Source: Clostridiaceae bacterium
Lineage (GTDB): Bacteria > Bacillota > Clostridia > DSM-8532
Direction: 5' to 3'
Assembly (NCBI GenBank): GCA_012522505.1
Contig: JAAYKJ010000004.1
Coordinates: 1-64,000, forward strand
Length of the DNA stretch: 64,000 nucleotides
In this document: one piece after another, positions 32,186 to 41,091 of the stretch
How the letters are laid out: each line of letters starts with the position of its first letter
Numbering within the stretch: position 1 is the stretch's first letter
The notes under the pieces: model-generated
Told to the model about the DNA's origin: nothing
Databases searched by the model: none
Seen by the model: the letters and a program-made list of their open reading frames with translations, nothing else
Made by a program: the position numbers and the translations under genes

Positions 32186-32290
32186 TTACACCAATCCTTA
32201 ATGGTCCTGACGGATCATTATCCACGTCTGCTGTATAATTGGAATTATTACTTGTATGTTTGCTATTCGAGACAATTTAATTATAATCAA

Positions 32291-35200
32291 TTATTCTATT
32301 AACTGCAATTTTTGAATCTGCTGTAATAAAATCTTAATATTGTCAAGGGATTCTTTTGCGCCCAACCCTTTCGTTTTATATGAAAGATATGGCGTCTTTC
32401 CAGCTGAAAAAAGCAATTTGCCCTTCTCCTCCTGTACCAGTTTGGACAAGGCGGGCAGGGGCAAGGTAACCTTATCTCTGAAATACATAAGCACCATATC
32501 GTTCTTTTGTTTTATCATGTGGAACCCACAAGCACCTGCCATTTTTCTAATCAGTGCAATTTCAACCAAATTAGCGGCAGGCTCAGGAATATTTCCGTAC
32601 CGGTCTATCAGTTCATCATAAACATCGCTGGCATCCTCATCGGTTTTCATAGCGGCGATGGTTTTATACATGTCCAGTCTTGCCTTTTCATCCGGAATGT
32701 ATTCTTTATCGAGATAGGCATCCAGCTTGAACTCGATGACGACTTCACTGGCATCAGTCTGAACGGGCTGCCCTTTCAATTCCCTGACTGTTTCTTCAAG
32801 AAGCTTTACATACGTATCATAGCCAACAGATTCCATGTGGCCATGCTGCTCCGGTCCAAGCAGGTTTCCCGCTCCCCTGATCTGAAGGTCGCGCATCGCA
32901 ATTTTAAACCCTGAACCAAATTCAGTAAATTCCCGAATAGCCTTCAGACGTTTTTCAGCGACCTCATTCAAAACCTTGTCCTTGCGATAAGTCAAATAAG
33001 CATAAGCCAAACGGTTTGATCTTCCAACTCTCCCCCGCAATTGGTAAAGCTGAGCAAGCCCTAGTCTGTCGGCATCCTCAACGATAATTGTGTTTACATT
33101 TGGCATATCGATACCCGATTCAATAATTGTGGTACATACCAAAACATCAAACTCTCTGTTTATAAAGGACAGAATGACCTTTTCAAGCTGACGTTCGCTC
33201 ATCTGACCATGGGCATAGCCAACACCGATATCCGGTAAAAGCTCCTGTAGTCGGGCCGCTCTGGCTTGAATGCCTTTTACACGGTTAAACAGATAGAAAA
33301 CTTGGCCTTCCCTGGCAACTTCTCTTGTAATTCCATCTAAAACAACATCCTCCCTGTACTCCAAAACATACGTTTGAACAGGATACCGTTGTTCTGGCGG
33401 CTCTTCAATGGTGCTTATATCTCTTATTCCGGTTAGAGACATATGCAACGTTCTGGGGATCGGTGTGGCAGAAAGTGTTAGGATGTCTACCTTTGGATAC
33501 AGGCCTTTAATCTTCTCTTTCTGTTCTACTCCAAATCTTTGCTCTTCGTCAATGACTAAAAGCCCGAGATCCTTAAACCGGATGTCCTGATTGAAAAGCT
33601 TGTGGGTACCAACGATCACATCTATCTTTCCAGACTTCAAATCCTTTATGATTTTCTTTTGTTCGCTGCTCGTCCTGAACCTGCTTAACATATCCACCGT
33701 AACCGGGAATGGCTCGAAACGTTTCTTGAAGTTCTCATAATGCTGGGATGCCAAAACCGTCGTCGGTACAAGGAAAGCAGACTGCTTTCCATCCATGGCC
33801 GCTTTAAAAACTGCCCGTAGCGCAACCTCCGTTTTACCATAACCCACATCACCACACAGCAATCGATCCATAATTCGTTTGGATTCCATGTCCTGTTTAA
33901 TCTCTTCGGTACATCGAAGCTGATCTTTTGTCTCTTCCCATGGGAAATGTTCTTCAAACTGTTTTTGCCATATGGTGTCAGCTGAAAAGGCAAACCCTTC
34001 CCTTGCAGACCGTTCGGCCTCCAAGCGGATCAGGCCCATCGCCAAATCTTTCAGCGCTTCTTTTACCCTCTTCTTTTCCTTTGACCATTCGGTGCCGCCC
34101 AGCTTATTCAGCTTCGGGCTTTTACCTTCGGTACCGATATACTTTTGAATAAGGTCCATCTGGGTGGTTGGTATATACAGAAGACCTCCGTCGCGATATT
34201 CCACCTTCAGGTATTCCCGTTTAACCCCTTCCACTTCCAGTGACTCAATACCAATATAATGCCCTATGCCATGTGTTTGATGAACCACATAATCTCCAGC
34301 CTGCAAGTCGGTGAAAACATTTATTTTCCGTCCATCCTTGAATTGCTGATGGGCTTTCGTTCTTTTCTTTGCCCCGATATCACTCTCGCTAACAACCGCC
34401 CACTTGATTTCCGGATAGATAAAACCATTTTCCAAAAGCCCCTGCCGGATAACTACACAGGGGAAATCATCCGCCGGATATTGTTTATATACACGGATAC
34501 CGTCATCGGACAATAGCTGGTAAAGCCCTTCTACCCTTTGATCTGTAGCTGCCATCATCGTGATAAGATATCCTTGTTTCAGCCACAGATGAAGGTCTTT
34601 TTTCAGTTCCTCAAGATACCCCTGATAGGATTCCACGTTTTTACCCTGCAACGGGACATTTCTATAGATGTCCGTCAGGCTTCTTCCTTCATCCAGACTG
34701 TTCAAATGGACAACCTGCCGTCCGTCAAGTAGTCTGGGCAAATCTTGCGGATCGAAGTACATCGAATATGAACCAGACAGAAGCATTCCCTTTTCCATAA
34801 GAATCTCACATTGTCTGTAATGCTCCTCGACAACATTGGAAAGACGGCTTCGCATACGGCTTACATCTTCCACGAGTACAATTGCTTTGCGATCAATATA
34901 ATGAAAAATAGAGGTTTTTTCCTGATAAAAATACGGAATAAACTTATCAATCCCAGCAAAATGATGGGCATTTTGCAGTTGTTCAATATATCGTTCGAAG
35001 TTCTTGTTGAAGGTCTCGGCAAGTTCTCTGTCCTTCAGTTTTGAAAGAATCTCAGACAACTCTGACTGGACTAGTTCTGCAGTATCTTCAGCACGCTTCT
35101 TCCCAATAATAAACTCATTTGCTGGTAGCACGACAACGCTGTCGATTCTTTCGAAAGATCTCTGATTTTCCACATCAAAATACCGTATCGAATCAATTTC

Positions 35201-35785
35201 AATATCAAAAAGTTCAATTCGTACAGGTTTGGTCAGCTGCACCGGAAAAATATCCAGGATGCCGCCTCTAACAGAAAACTGTCCGGGCCCTTCCACCTGC
35301 ACTTCCCGTTCATACCCCATGTCCACCAGGTGTGAAATAACCTGCTCCGGTTTGATGCTATCCCCCATAGCAAAGGTGAGCGGAAGCATTTGAAATTCGT
35401 CAGGTGGCATAAAGTAGTCCAATAAGGATTCGCAGGATAGAATCATGATAGAATAGTCATATGAAAGAAGGCGATGAAGTCCTTCTATGCGTTGAAAGGC
35501 CTGATCATGGCTCTTGGCCTCCACATCATATAACATTTTATCCCTGAAAGGAAAATAAAGTGCTCCTTCCTGGAACAGGTTCTGGAAGTTTCGATAGGCT
35601 TTCCTGGCCTGTAAATCATTTGCAGCTACATATATAGCTTTTTTACCTGATTTTGATGCAATCGCATGTACAAGATGATGCCTCTGAGTATCAGCCAGAC
35701 CATTGATGGCGATAGAGTACCCTTTTTCCACATCGATTTGTATTTTCTGTATTTCTTCCCATTTTTCCCATCGCTGGTTATTCAT
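32291..35785 (-). CDS. mfd: transcription-repair coupling factor
   Basis: GDVGYGKTEVALRA, DEEQRFGVEQKEKIK, LSATPIPRTLHMSL, GRVGRSNRLAYAYL; start taken at the GGAG-preceded ATG, ORF open to 35908. Confidence 0.96.
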   Translation of the reverse strand: MNNQRWEKWEEIQKIQIDVEKGYSIAINGLADTQRHHLVHAIASKSGKKAIYVAANDLQARKAYRNFQNLFQEGALYFPFRDKMLYDVEAKSHDQAFQRIEGLHRLLSYDYSIMILSCESLLDYFMPPDEFQMLPLTFAMGDSIKPEQVISHLVDMGYEREVQVEGPGQFSVRGGILDIFPVQLTKPVRIELFDIEIDSIRYFDVENQRSFERIDSVVVLPANEFIIGKKRAEDTAELVQSELSEILSKLKDRELAETFNKNFERYIEQLQNAHHFAGIDKFIPYFYQEKTSIFHYIDRKAIVLVEDVSRMRSRLSNVVEEHYRQCEILMEKGMLLSGSYSMYFDPQDLPRLLDGRQVVHLNSLDEGRSLTDIYRNVPLQGKNVESYQGYLEELKKDLHLWLKQGYLITMMAATDQRVEGLYQLLSDDGIRVYKQYPADDFPCVVIRQGLLENGFIYPEIKWAVVSESDIGAKKRTKAHQQFKDGRKINVFTDLQAGDYVVHQTHGIGHYIGIESLEVEGVKREYLKVEYRDGGLLYIPTTQMDLIQKYIGTEGKSPKLNKLGGTEWSKEKKRVKEALKDLAMGLIRLEAERSAREGFAFSADTIWQKQFEEHFPWEETKDQLRCTEEIKQDMESKRIMDRLLCGDVGYGKTEVALRAVFKAAMDGKQSAFLVPTTVLASQHYENFKKRFEPFPVTVDMLSRFRTSSEQKKIIKDLKSGKIDVIVGTHKLFNQDIRFKDLGLLVIDEEQRFGVEQKEKIKGLYPKVDILTLSATPIPRTLHMSLTGIRDISTIEEPPEQRYPVQTYVLEYREDVVLDGITREVAREGQVFYLFNRVKGIQARAARLQELLPDIGVGYAHGQMSERQLEKVILSFINREFDVLVCTTIIESGIDMPNVNTIIVEDADRLGLAQLYQLRGRVGRSNRLAYAYLTYRKDKVLNEVAEKRLKAIREFTEFGSGFKIAMRDLQIRGAGNLLGPEQHGHMESVGYDTYVKLLEETVRELKGQPVQTDASEVVIEFKLDAYLDKEYIPDEKARLDMYKTIAAMKTDEDASDVYDELIDRYGNIPEPAANLVEIALIRKMAGACGFHMIKQKNDMVLMYFRDKVTLPLPALSKLVQEEKGKLLFSAGKTPYLSYKTKGLGAKESLDNIKILLQQIQKLQLIE

Positions 35786-35804
35786 CGTTCGCTCCATGTT
35801 ATTT

Positions 35805-36383
35805 TTAGGAGATATTCTTTTTTGCATCATTGTATTTTCCCATAGCCGATTCAATTCCTGCAACCATGATTTCTCCAACTGCCCCTGATATATTTTCAAT
35901 TGCTTCACTAATTACTTTCTGCTCGTCCAGACTGAACTTTCCCAGCACATACGAGACCAGATCATAATGGGGCTCTGGTCTGCCCACTCCGATACGGATT
36001 CGTGGAAACTTTTCGGTGCCCAGGTGATACAAAATAGAGCGCATGCCATTATGCGTACCAGCGCCCCCCTGCATTCGAATACGGACTGCACCGGTTTCCA
36101 GATCAATGTCGTCGTATATTACAATTAGCTTCTGTGGTTCAAGCTTAAAAAAATCCAAGACTGCTTTTATCGACTCGCCGCTGTTGTTCATATATGTTTG
36201 CGGTTTCACCAGGAGGACTTTTTCACCCTGAATAATACCCTCCCCTACAAGGGCTTTAAATTTTGCCTTTGTTGTTGGAATACGGTAAAGAGCTGATAGA
36301 TAATTGATCGCTTCAAAGCCTACGTTATGTCTGGTCCTGTCATACTCCCCGCCTGGGTTCCCAAGGCCTGCCAAAACGAACAT
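35805..36383 (-). CDS. pth: peptidyl-tRNA hydrolase
   Basis: MFVLAGLGNPGGEYDRTRHNVGFEAI; KPQTYMNNSGES; GGAGTHNGMRSI. Confidence 0.96.
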   Translation of the reverse strand: MFVLAGLGNPGGEYDRTRHNVGFEAINYLSALYRIPTTKAKFKALVGEGIIQGEKVLLVKPQTYMNNSGESIKAVLDFFKLEPQKLIVIYDDIDLETGAVRIRMQGGAGTHNGMRSILYHLGTEKFPRIRIGVGRPEPHYDLVSYVLGKFSLDEQKVISEAIENISGAVGEIMVAGIESAMGKYNDAKKNIS

Positions 36384-36458
36384 GACGGTTCCTCCTTGTC
36401 TGTTTGTGAAAATAAAAACCCTAACCCAATATATAGTTTCAGTATATACAGAAAAAGT

Positions 36459-36484
36459 CTGCTTCATCAAGCAAACTTTTCATT
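36459..36484. terminator. hairpin, possible terminator
   Basis: AAAAAGTCTGCTTcatcAAGCAAACTTTT. Confidence 0.6.
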
Positions 36485-36564
36485 CCCCAGCCAGCATCTG
36501 TTTCGAACCGAAGGAGCATTGCTCGATCCTGGTCCTATTGGAACAGCAGAACCACCATAGCAGC

Positions 36565-36617
36565 TTTATCAAATTCCCGAAGACCCATGCCTCCAGCGGC
36601 GGGGGACAAACCGATTT
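36565..36617 (+). repeat. structured RNA-like element, short copy 3
   Basis: TTTATCAAATTCCCGAAGACCCATGCCTCCAGCGGCGGGGGACAAACCGATTT; shares 5' and 3' blocks with copies at 39.35 and 58.39 kb but lacks both internal hairpins. Confidence 0.5.
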
Positions 36618-36799
36618 CTGCTTCAGTGGTGGGTGCAATCCCCGGCTGATGGCCATTCGATAAAATGCTCGCAGCGCGTTGCACACAACCCGAGCAAGGA
36701 AGGCGCTTTCTTTTGGCGCACAATTCGCGCAAGCGCTCGTTGAAACAGCTCAGCTATCAGACTTTACTGCCTTCAGAATCCGCCGTGTTTTTGAAATTC

Positions 36800-37759
36800 T
36801 TACTGCTGTGTAAACAAGGTTGATATGGAGATGTCACCATAAATCCGTTCAATCGCTTCGGCAAAAATTTCGGCCACACTCAGAACGGTAATCTTGTCAA
36901 TTTTCTTTTCCTTGGTAACAGGAATCGTATTTAACGTGACCAGCTCCCGGATGGGCGAATTTCTTATACGTTCGATCGCCGGTCCGGACAGTACACCATG
37001 CGTACAACAGGCATTAACCTCTTTCGCGCCAATATCCATCAACGCATTGGCAGCACTGACAACCGTACCGGCTGTATCAATTAAGTCATCTACCAGCAAA
37101 CATCTTTTATCCCGAACATCACCAATAATATTCATTATCTCACAAACATTCGCCCTGGGACGACGTTTATCGATAATAGCCAAGGGCACTTCCAATTTTT
37201 CGGCAAACTTTCTGCTTCGGGAAACACTTCCAACATCGGGTGAGACAACGACAACATCGTCCAGGTTACCGAACTTATCCAATATATATTGTGCGATCAA
37301 CTGTGTTCCGAAAAGCTGATCGAGTGGAATATCAAAGAAACCCTGCAACTGGGTGGCATGCAGATCCATTGTTAAAACCCTGTCTGCGCCCGCCGTTGTG
37401 ATTAAGTTTGCAGTTAGTTTTGCTGAAATTGGATCTCTCGCTTTTGCTTTTCTATCCTGACGCGCATAACCAAAATAGGGAATTACAGCGGTAATTCTTC
37501 CGGCAGATGCCCTTCTCAGTGCATCGATTAAAATGAGAAGCTCCATCAGATTATCGTTAACGGGTGTGCATGTGGATTGTATTATGAATGTGTCCGATCC
37601 TCTTACCACCTCATTAATACTGATGGCTATTTCACCATCGCTGAAACGGCCAACATTAGAAGCCCCCAACGGTAATCCGATTTTTGCAGCAATCTCTTCT
37701 GCAAGGCTTCTGTTTGAATTGCCCGCAAATATTTTAATGTCTTTTCCATGAAAATTCAT
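36800..37759 (-). CDS. prs: ribose-phosphate pyrophosphokinase
   Basis: [56 protein letters not shown]. Confidence 0.96.
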   Translation of the reverse strand: MNFHGKDIKIFAGNSNRSLAEEIAAKIGLPLGASNVGRFSDGEIAISINEVVRGSDTFIIQSTCTPVNDNLMELLILIDALRRASAGRITAVIPYFGYARQDRKAKARDPISAKLTANLITTAGADRVLTMDLHATQLQGFFDIPLDQLFGTQLIAQYILDKFGNLDDVVVVSPDVGSVSRSRKFAEKLEVPLAIIDKRRPRANVCEIMNIIGDVRDKRCLLVDDLIDTAGTVVSAANALMDIGAKEVNACCTHGVLSGPAIERIRNSPIRELVTLNTIPVTKEKKIDKITVLSVAEIFAEAIERIYGDISISTLFTQQ

Positions 37760-38333
37760 GCTCGATAACCTCCGCATACTTCTTTAGGTTTATGCCTTTC
37801 ACATTCGAAACCTACATCCGCAGTTTTGTTGTTATTGCAACCTGAGAAATCAGGGCGCTCTGTAGTTTTCTGCCGAATATCAAAATCTGTATTGTTGTAA
37901 CAGTATACCACTGAAACATTCTACCCATTTTTCAGCAATAATTTCCAGGTTTTAAGCTTGCAGGATTAAAAATTTTCAAGACAGGAACTTTGTGGTATTT
38001 TGTATGTTCCCTATCATGAACATTCTCTCATGTTTCCTTTCTTTTTTCAACAGACAAAATGAACAAAAACAAGTGGTCCTTCAAATCCTTCCCGGATCCT
38101 CTGCACCAATCACCTGAAATTGCTTTGTTTCAAGGGCTATCCGGGTTTTGTAGCAAGGAATTCCAGCCGATTGATCGGTTCGTAACAATGTATACAATGT
38201 ACAATTTTGTATCGCAATAAAAAAAATACACATTCCACCAATGGTTTGTGTAAAAAATAATTCCACTGCTAACCGAGTCAAAAATTTCGTGTTGCATTTC
38301 GTTATTATTTTTCATTGCCAACATCCGTGACAA

Positions 38334-38380
38334 GAAAAAAAGGAGTCAATTGCTAGTGCAAGTGATTCCTTTTTTAGAAA
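38334..38380. terminator. intrinsic terminator region downstream of spoVG
   Basis: AAAAAAAGGAGTCAATTGC...GCAAGTGATTCCTTTTTTAG inverted repeat. Confidence 0.65.
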
Positions 38381-38425
38381 ATATAGGCACTTAAGCTGAT
38401 GTAAGTGCCTGCTATTTCTTATTAA

Positions 38426-38728
38426 TTATTCATCTTCTGTAAGAGAGCTTACTGCTACCCCTGCTTCTTCTTCTACCAGCATCGTTTGATACCTTTCGAG
38501 AATTGCTGATTGAATATTGGAACGAGCTTCCGAGTGAATAGGATGAGCGATATCCCTGAATTCACCACTTGGTGTCTTTCTGCTTGGCATTGCAATGAAA
38601 AGTCCACTTTGGCTTTCAATGATTTTAATGTCGTGAACTACAAACTCATTGTCAAATGTCACAGACACAACAGCCTTCATTTTCCCTTCTGATTCAATCC
38701 TTCTGATGCGGATATCTGTAATTTCCAT
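38426..38728 (-). CDS. spoVG: septation regulator SpoVG
   Basis: [59 protein letters not shown]. Confidence 0.97.
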   Translation of the reverse strand: MEITDIRIRRIESEGKMKAVVSVTFDNEFVVHDIKIIESQSGLFIAMPSRKTPSGEFRDIAHPIHSEARSNIQSAILERYQTMLVEEEAGVAVSSLTEDE

Positions 38729-38825
38729 CTCTGTACCACCTTCCGTGTCCTTGTGTTGTTTGGAAATGCTTGGCTAACCTGCAGATTAAATGCAATGAAT
38801 TATCCAATTTTTCCGTTATAGGGTA

Positions 38826-38854
38826 TTATTCGCCACAAATTTAAAAAATCCTTC
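38826..38854 (-). promoter_or_regulatory. sigma-H promoter of spoVG
   Basis: minus strand GAAGGATTT-N11-GGCGAATAA, matches RNAGGAWWW-N11-RNNGAATWW. Confidence 0.65.
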
Positions 38855-39347
38855 TTTTTTTATGAAATTTATTACAAATTAATAATTCAACCGTTCCTGG
38901 GGATATCTCATTCAGAAAAATACTGCCTATGCCTATAGGTTTCTCCATTTTCGTTTGTTTCGCTGAGGAAGACTGCTGTTCTGCTGGGTTCACACGTGGA
39001 TTCATTTCAAAGATATATGTCTTGATTTCGTGGAAATTGTTTCAGTTAATCTATATTTGGAATGGTAAAACGAATCCAGAAGTACAAATCATTATCAATC
39101 TAAATTATGGTGTGAAAAATAGAATGGCATCTGCATATAATAAATATGAATTGATATACCAAAGGCGCAGCATTGGATGGAGGGCTGTATGGCAACAATC
39201 ACGTTATCATACAGATTGTTTGATTCAATCATCACCAGATAGGAGTACTGTTAATGAGAATGCCTCACCAAAAAGAGACTTCGGAATCCAGGACAGAGCA
39301 AGTCACGCATTTTATGCCGGGATGATGTGCATGAAATGCGTTGATTT

Positions 39348-39459
39348 TTATCAAATTGCTCCGAAGACCCCGTGCCCTAAAGGCCACGGACAGAGGAAGT
39401 GTATTTTGGGGCGCAAGGGCTAAAATCCACGAATAGGTGGGGGATAAACCGGGGAATAT
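39348..39459 (+). ncRNA. structured RNA element copy 1, unassigned family
   Basis: long shared block with 58390-58495 (TATCAAAT..GCTCC.AAGACCCCGTGCCCTAAAGGCCACG...AGAGGAAGTGTATTTT...GGGGGATAAACC) with compensatory stem changes and a GNRA loop (GCAA). Confidence 0.65.
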
Positions 39460-39476
39460 ATATATTTGGGAGAAAG

Positions 39477-39617
39477 ATGCCAGCCTTGTTTCAGCTATTG
39501 ATGTATAGTATAATTGGCTTGGTTATAATATCATTACCCGACTGTCGGAATACGGCAGCTGAAGCTCCGGATGCATTTGCTTCTGCTGCAACGCAGGTGT
39601 ATGGAAAATACTGGTGA
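39477..39617 (+). CDS. small hydrophobic peptide upstream of murC
   Basis: 46 aa from ATG with GGGAG RBS: MPALFQLLMYSIIGLVIISLPDCRNTAAEAPDAFASAATQVYGKYW. Confidence 0.4.
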   Translation: MPALFQLLMYSIIGLVIISLPDCRNTAAEAPDAFASAATQVYGKYW

Positions 39618-39650
39618 ATAACCTCAATTCAATCGTTTAGAGGTGTTGCT

Positions 39651-41057
39651 ATGAATAATCTTCTTTTACAGAACCTGATCGGTTCAACTGTTCATATGGT
39701 GGGTATAGGCGGCATCAGTATGAGCGGTCTATGTGAAATACTACTGAATATGGGTATTCAGATAACTGGCTCTGATGAAAAGAACTCACCAACGATAGAG
39801 CGGTTAAAGCAAAAAAAAATACCTGTTTTTTTGAAGCAGGAACCATCCAACATAACCGATCAGAAACTGGTGGTTTATACCGCTGCTATGAATTATAACC
39901 ATCCCGAGCTGGAGGCGGCAAGGCAAAAGGGAATTCCCGTTATTGACAGAGCCGCGCTTTTAGGGGAAATTATGAAGATATATGAAAAGAGTATTTCCGT
40001 GGCAGGCACTCATGGCAAGACTACCACCACTTCGATGATCTCCTCGTGTCTGATAGAGTCCGATGATGATCCCACAGTGCATATCGGGGGAATTCTGGAT
40101 TCGATTGGCGGCACAACCCGTATTGGAAACTCCCCTTATTTTGTTACCGAAGCCTGTGAATATAAGGATAGCTTTCTAAAGTTTCACCCATATATGGCAA
40201 TCATATTGAATATGGAACAGGATCATCTTGATTATTTTCGGGATCTGGATCATATCTATGAATCGTTCTCCCGTTTTGCGGGGCAGCTCTCTCCTAAAGG
40301 GATACTTATTGCAAATGTTGACGATGAACGCGTTGCCAGGTTAACCGAACATGTTGGCTGCCGATCAGTCACCTATGGTTTGACTTCACCGAAAGCTACC
40401 TGGTCAGCCAGAAATATTTCTTTTGATGAAAACGGTTTAGCTTCATTCAATGTGGTCCATAACAAAAGAAGCTTACAACGTATAAAGCTCAGTATTCCCG
40501 GATTGCATAATGTAAGCAACAGCCTTGCATGTTATGCAGCATGTTACAGTCTCGGTATTCCTGTTGAAATGATTCGCGCAGGCCTTCGGAAATTTACCGG
40601 AACCCACCGCCGTTTCGAGCATAAAGGAACCGTAGATGGTATCCGGGTAGTAGATGATTATGCGCATCATCCGACGGAGGTTATTGCTACATTGAAGGCT
40701 GCCAAAAGCTGTGCGAGAGCGAAAGTCCTTTGTGTATTTCAACCACATACCTACACCCGAACATACGAGCTGATGAATCAGTTTTCCAAGGCCTTTACTA
40801 TGGCAGACAAGGTATATTTAACAGACATATATGCCGCAAGAGAGAAGGATACCGGCCTTATTCATTCTTCTCAATTAGCGCAAAGCATCAACCAAGTCAT
40901 GAACAACGCAGTATACATTTCTTCATTTAAGGATATTGTCGACCAACTGATCCGCGATGCTTCCCCAGGGGATATGATCCTTACCATGGGAGCTGGTGAC
41001 GTGAATCGTGTTGGTGAACTGTTTGTACAGGAGAAAAAAATTAGAGCAGTGGGATAA
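39651..41057 (+). CDS. murC: UDP-N-acetylmuramate--L-alanine ligase
   Basis: HMVGIGGISMSGLCEIL, VAGTHGKTTTTSMI, EACEYKDSFL, VDDYAHHPTEV. Confidence 0.96.
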   Translation: MNNLLLQNLIGSTVHMVGIGGISMSGLCEILLNMGIQITGSDEKNSPTIERLKQKKIPVFLKQEPSNITDQKLVVYTAAMNYNHPELEAARQKGIPVIDRAALLGEIMKIYEKSISVAGTHGKTTTTSMISSCLIESDDDPTVHIGGILDSIGGTTRIGNSPYFVTEACEYKDSFLKFHPYMAIILNMEQDHLDYFRDLDHIYESFSRFAGQLSPKGILIANVDDERVARLTEHVGCRSVTYGLTSPKATWSARNISFDENGLASFNVVHNKRSLQRIKLSIPGLHNVSNSLACYAACYSLGIPVEMIRAGLRKFTGTHRRFEHKGTVDGIRVVDDYAHHPTEVIATLKAAKSCARAKVLCVFQPHTYTRTYELMNQFSKAFTMADKVYLTDIYAAREKDTGLIHSSQLAQSINQVMNNAVYISSFKDIVDQLIRDASPGDMILTMGAGDVNRVGELFVQEKKIRAVG

Positions 41058-41091
41058 GGATATTCCAGGCTGCCACTGCTCCGACTAAGAT

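Noticed and set aside
36480-36732. Two overlapping minus ORFs (65-68 aa) between pth and prs
   Set aside because: No RBS, no homology recognised; the region contains RNA element copy 3 on the opposite strand
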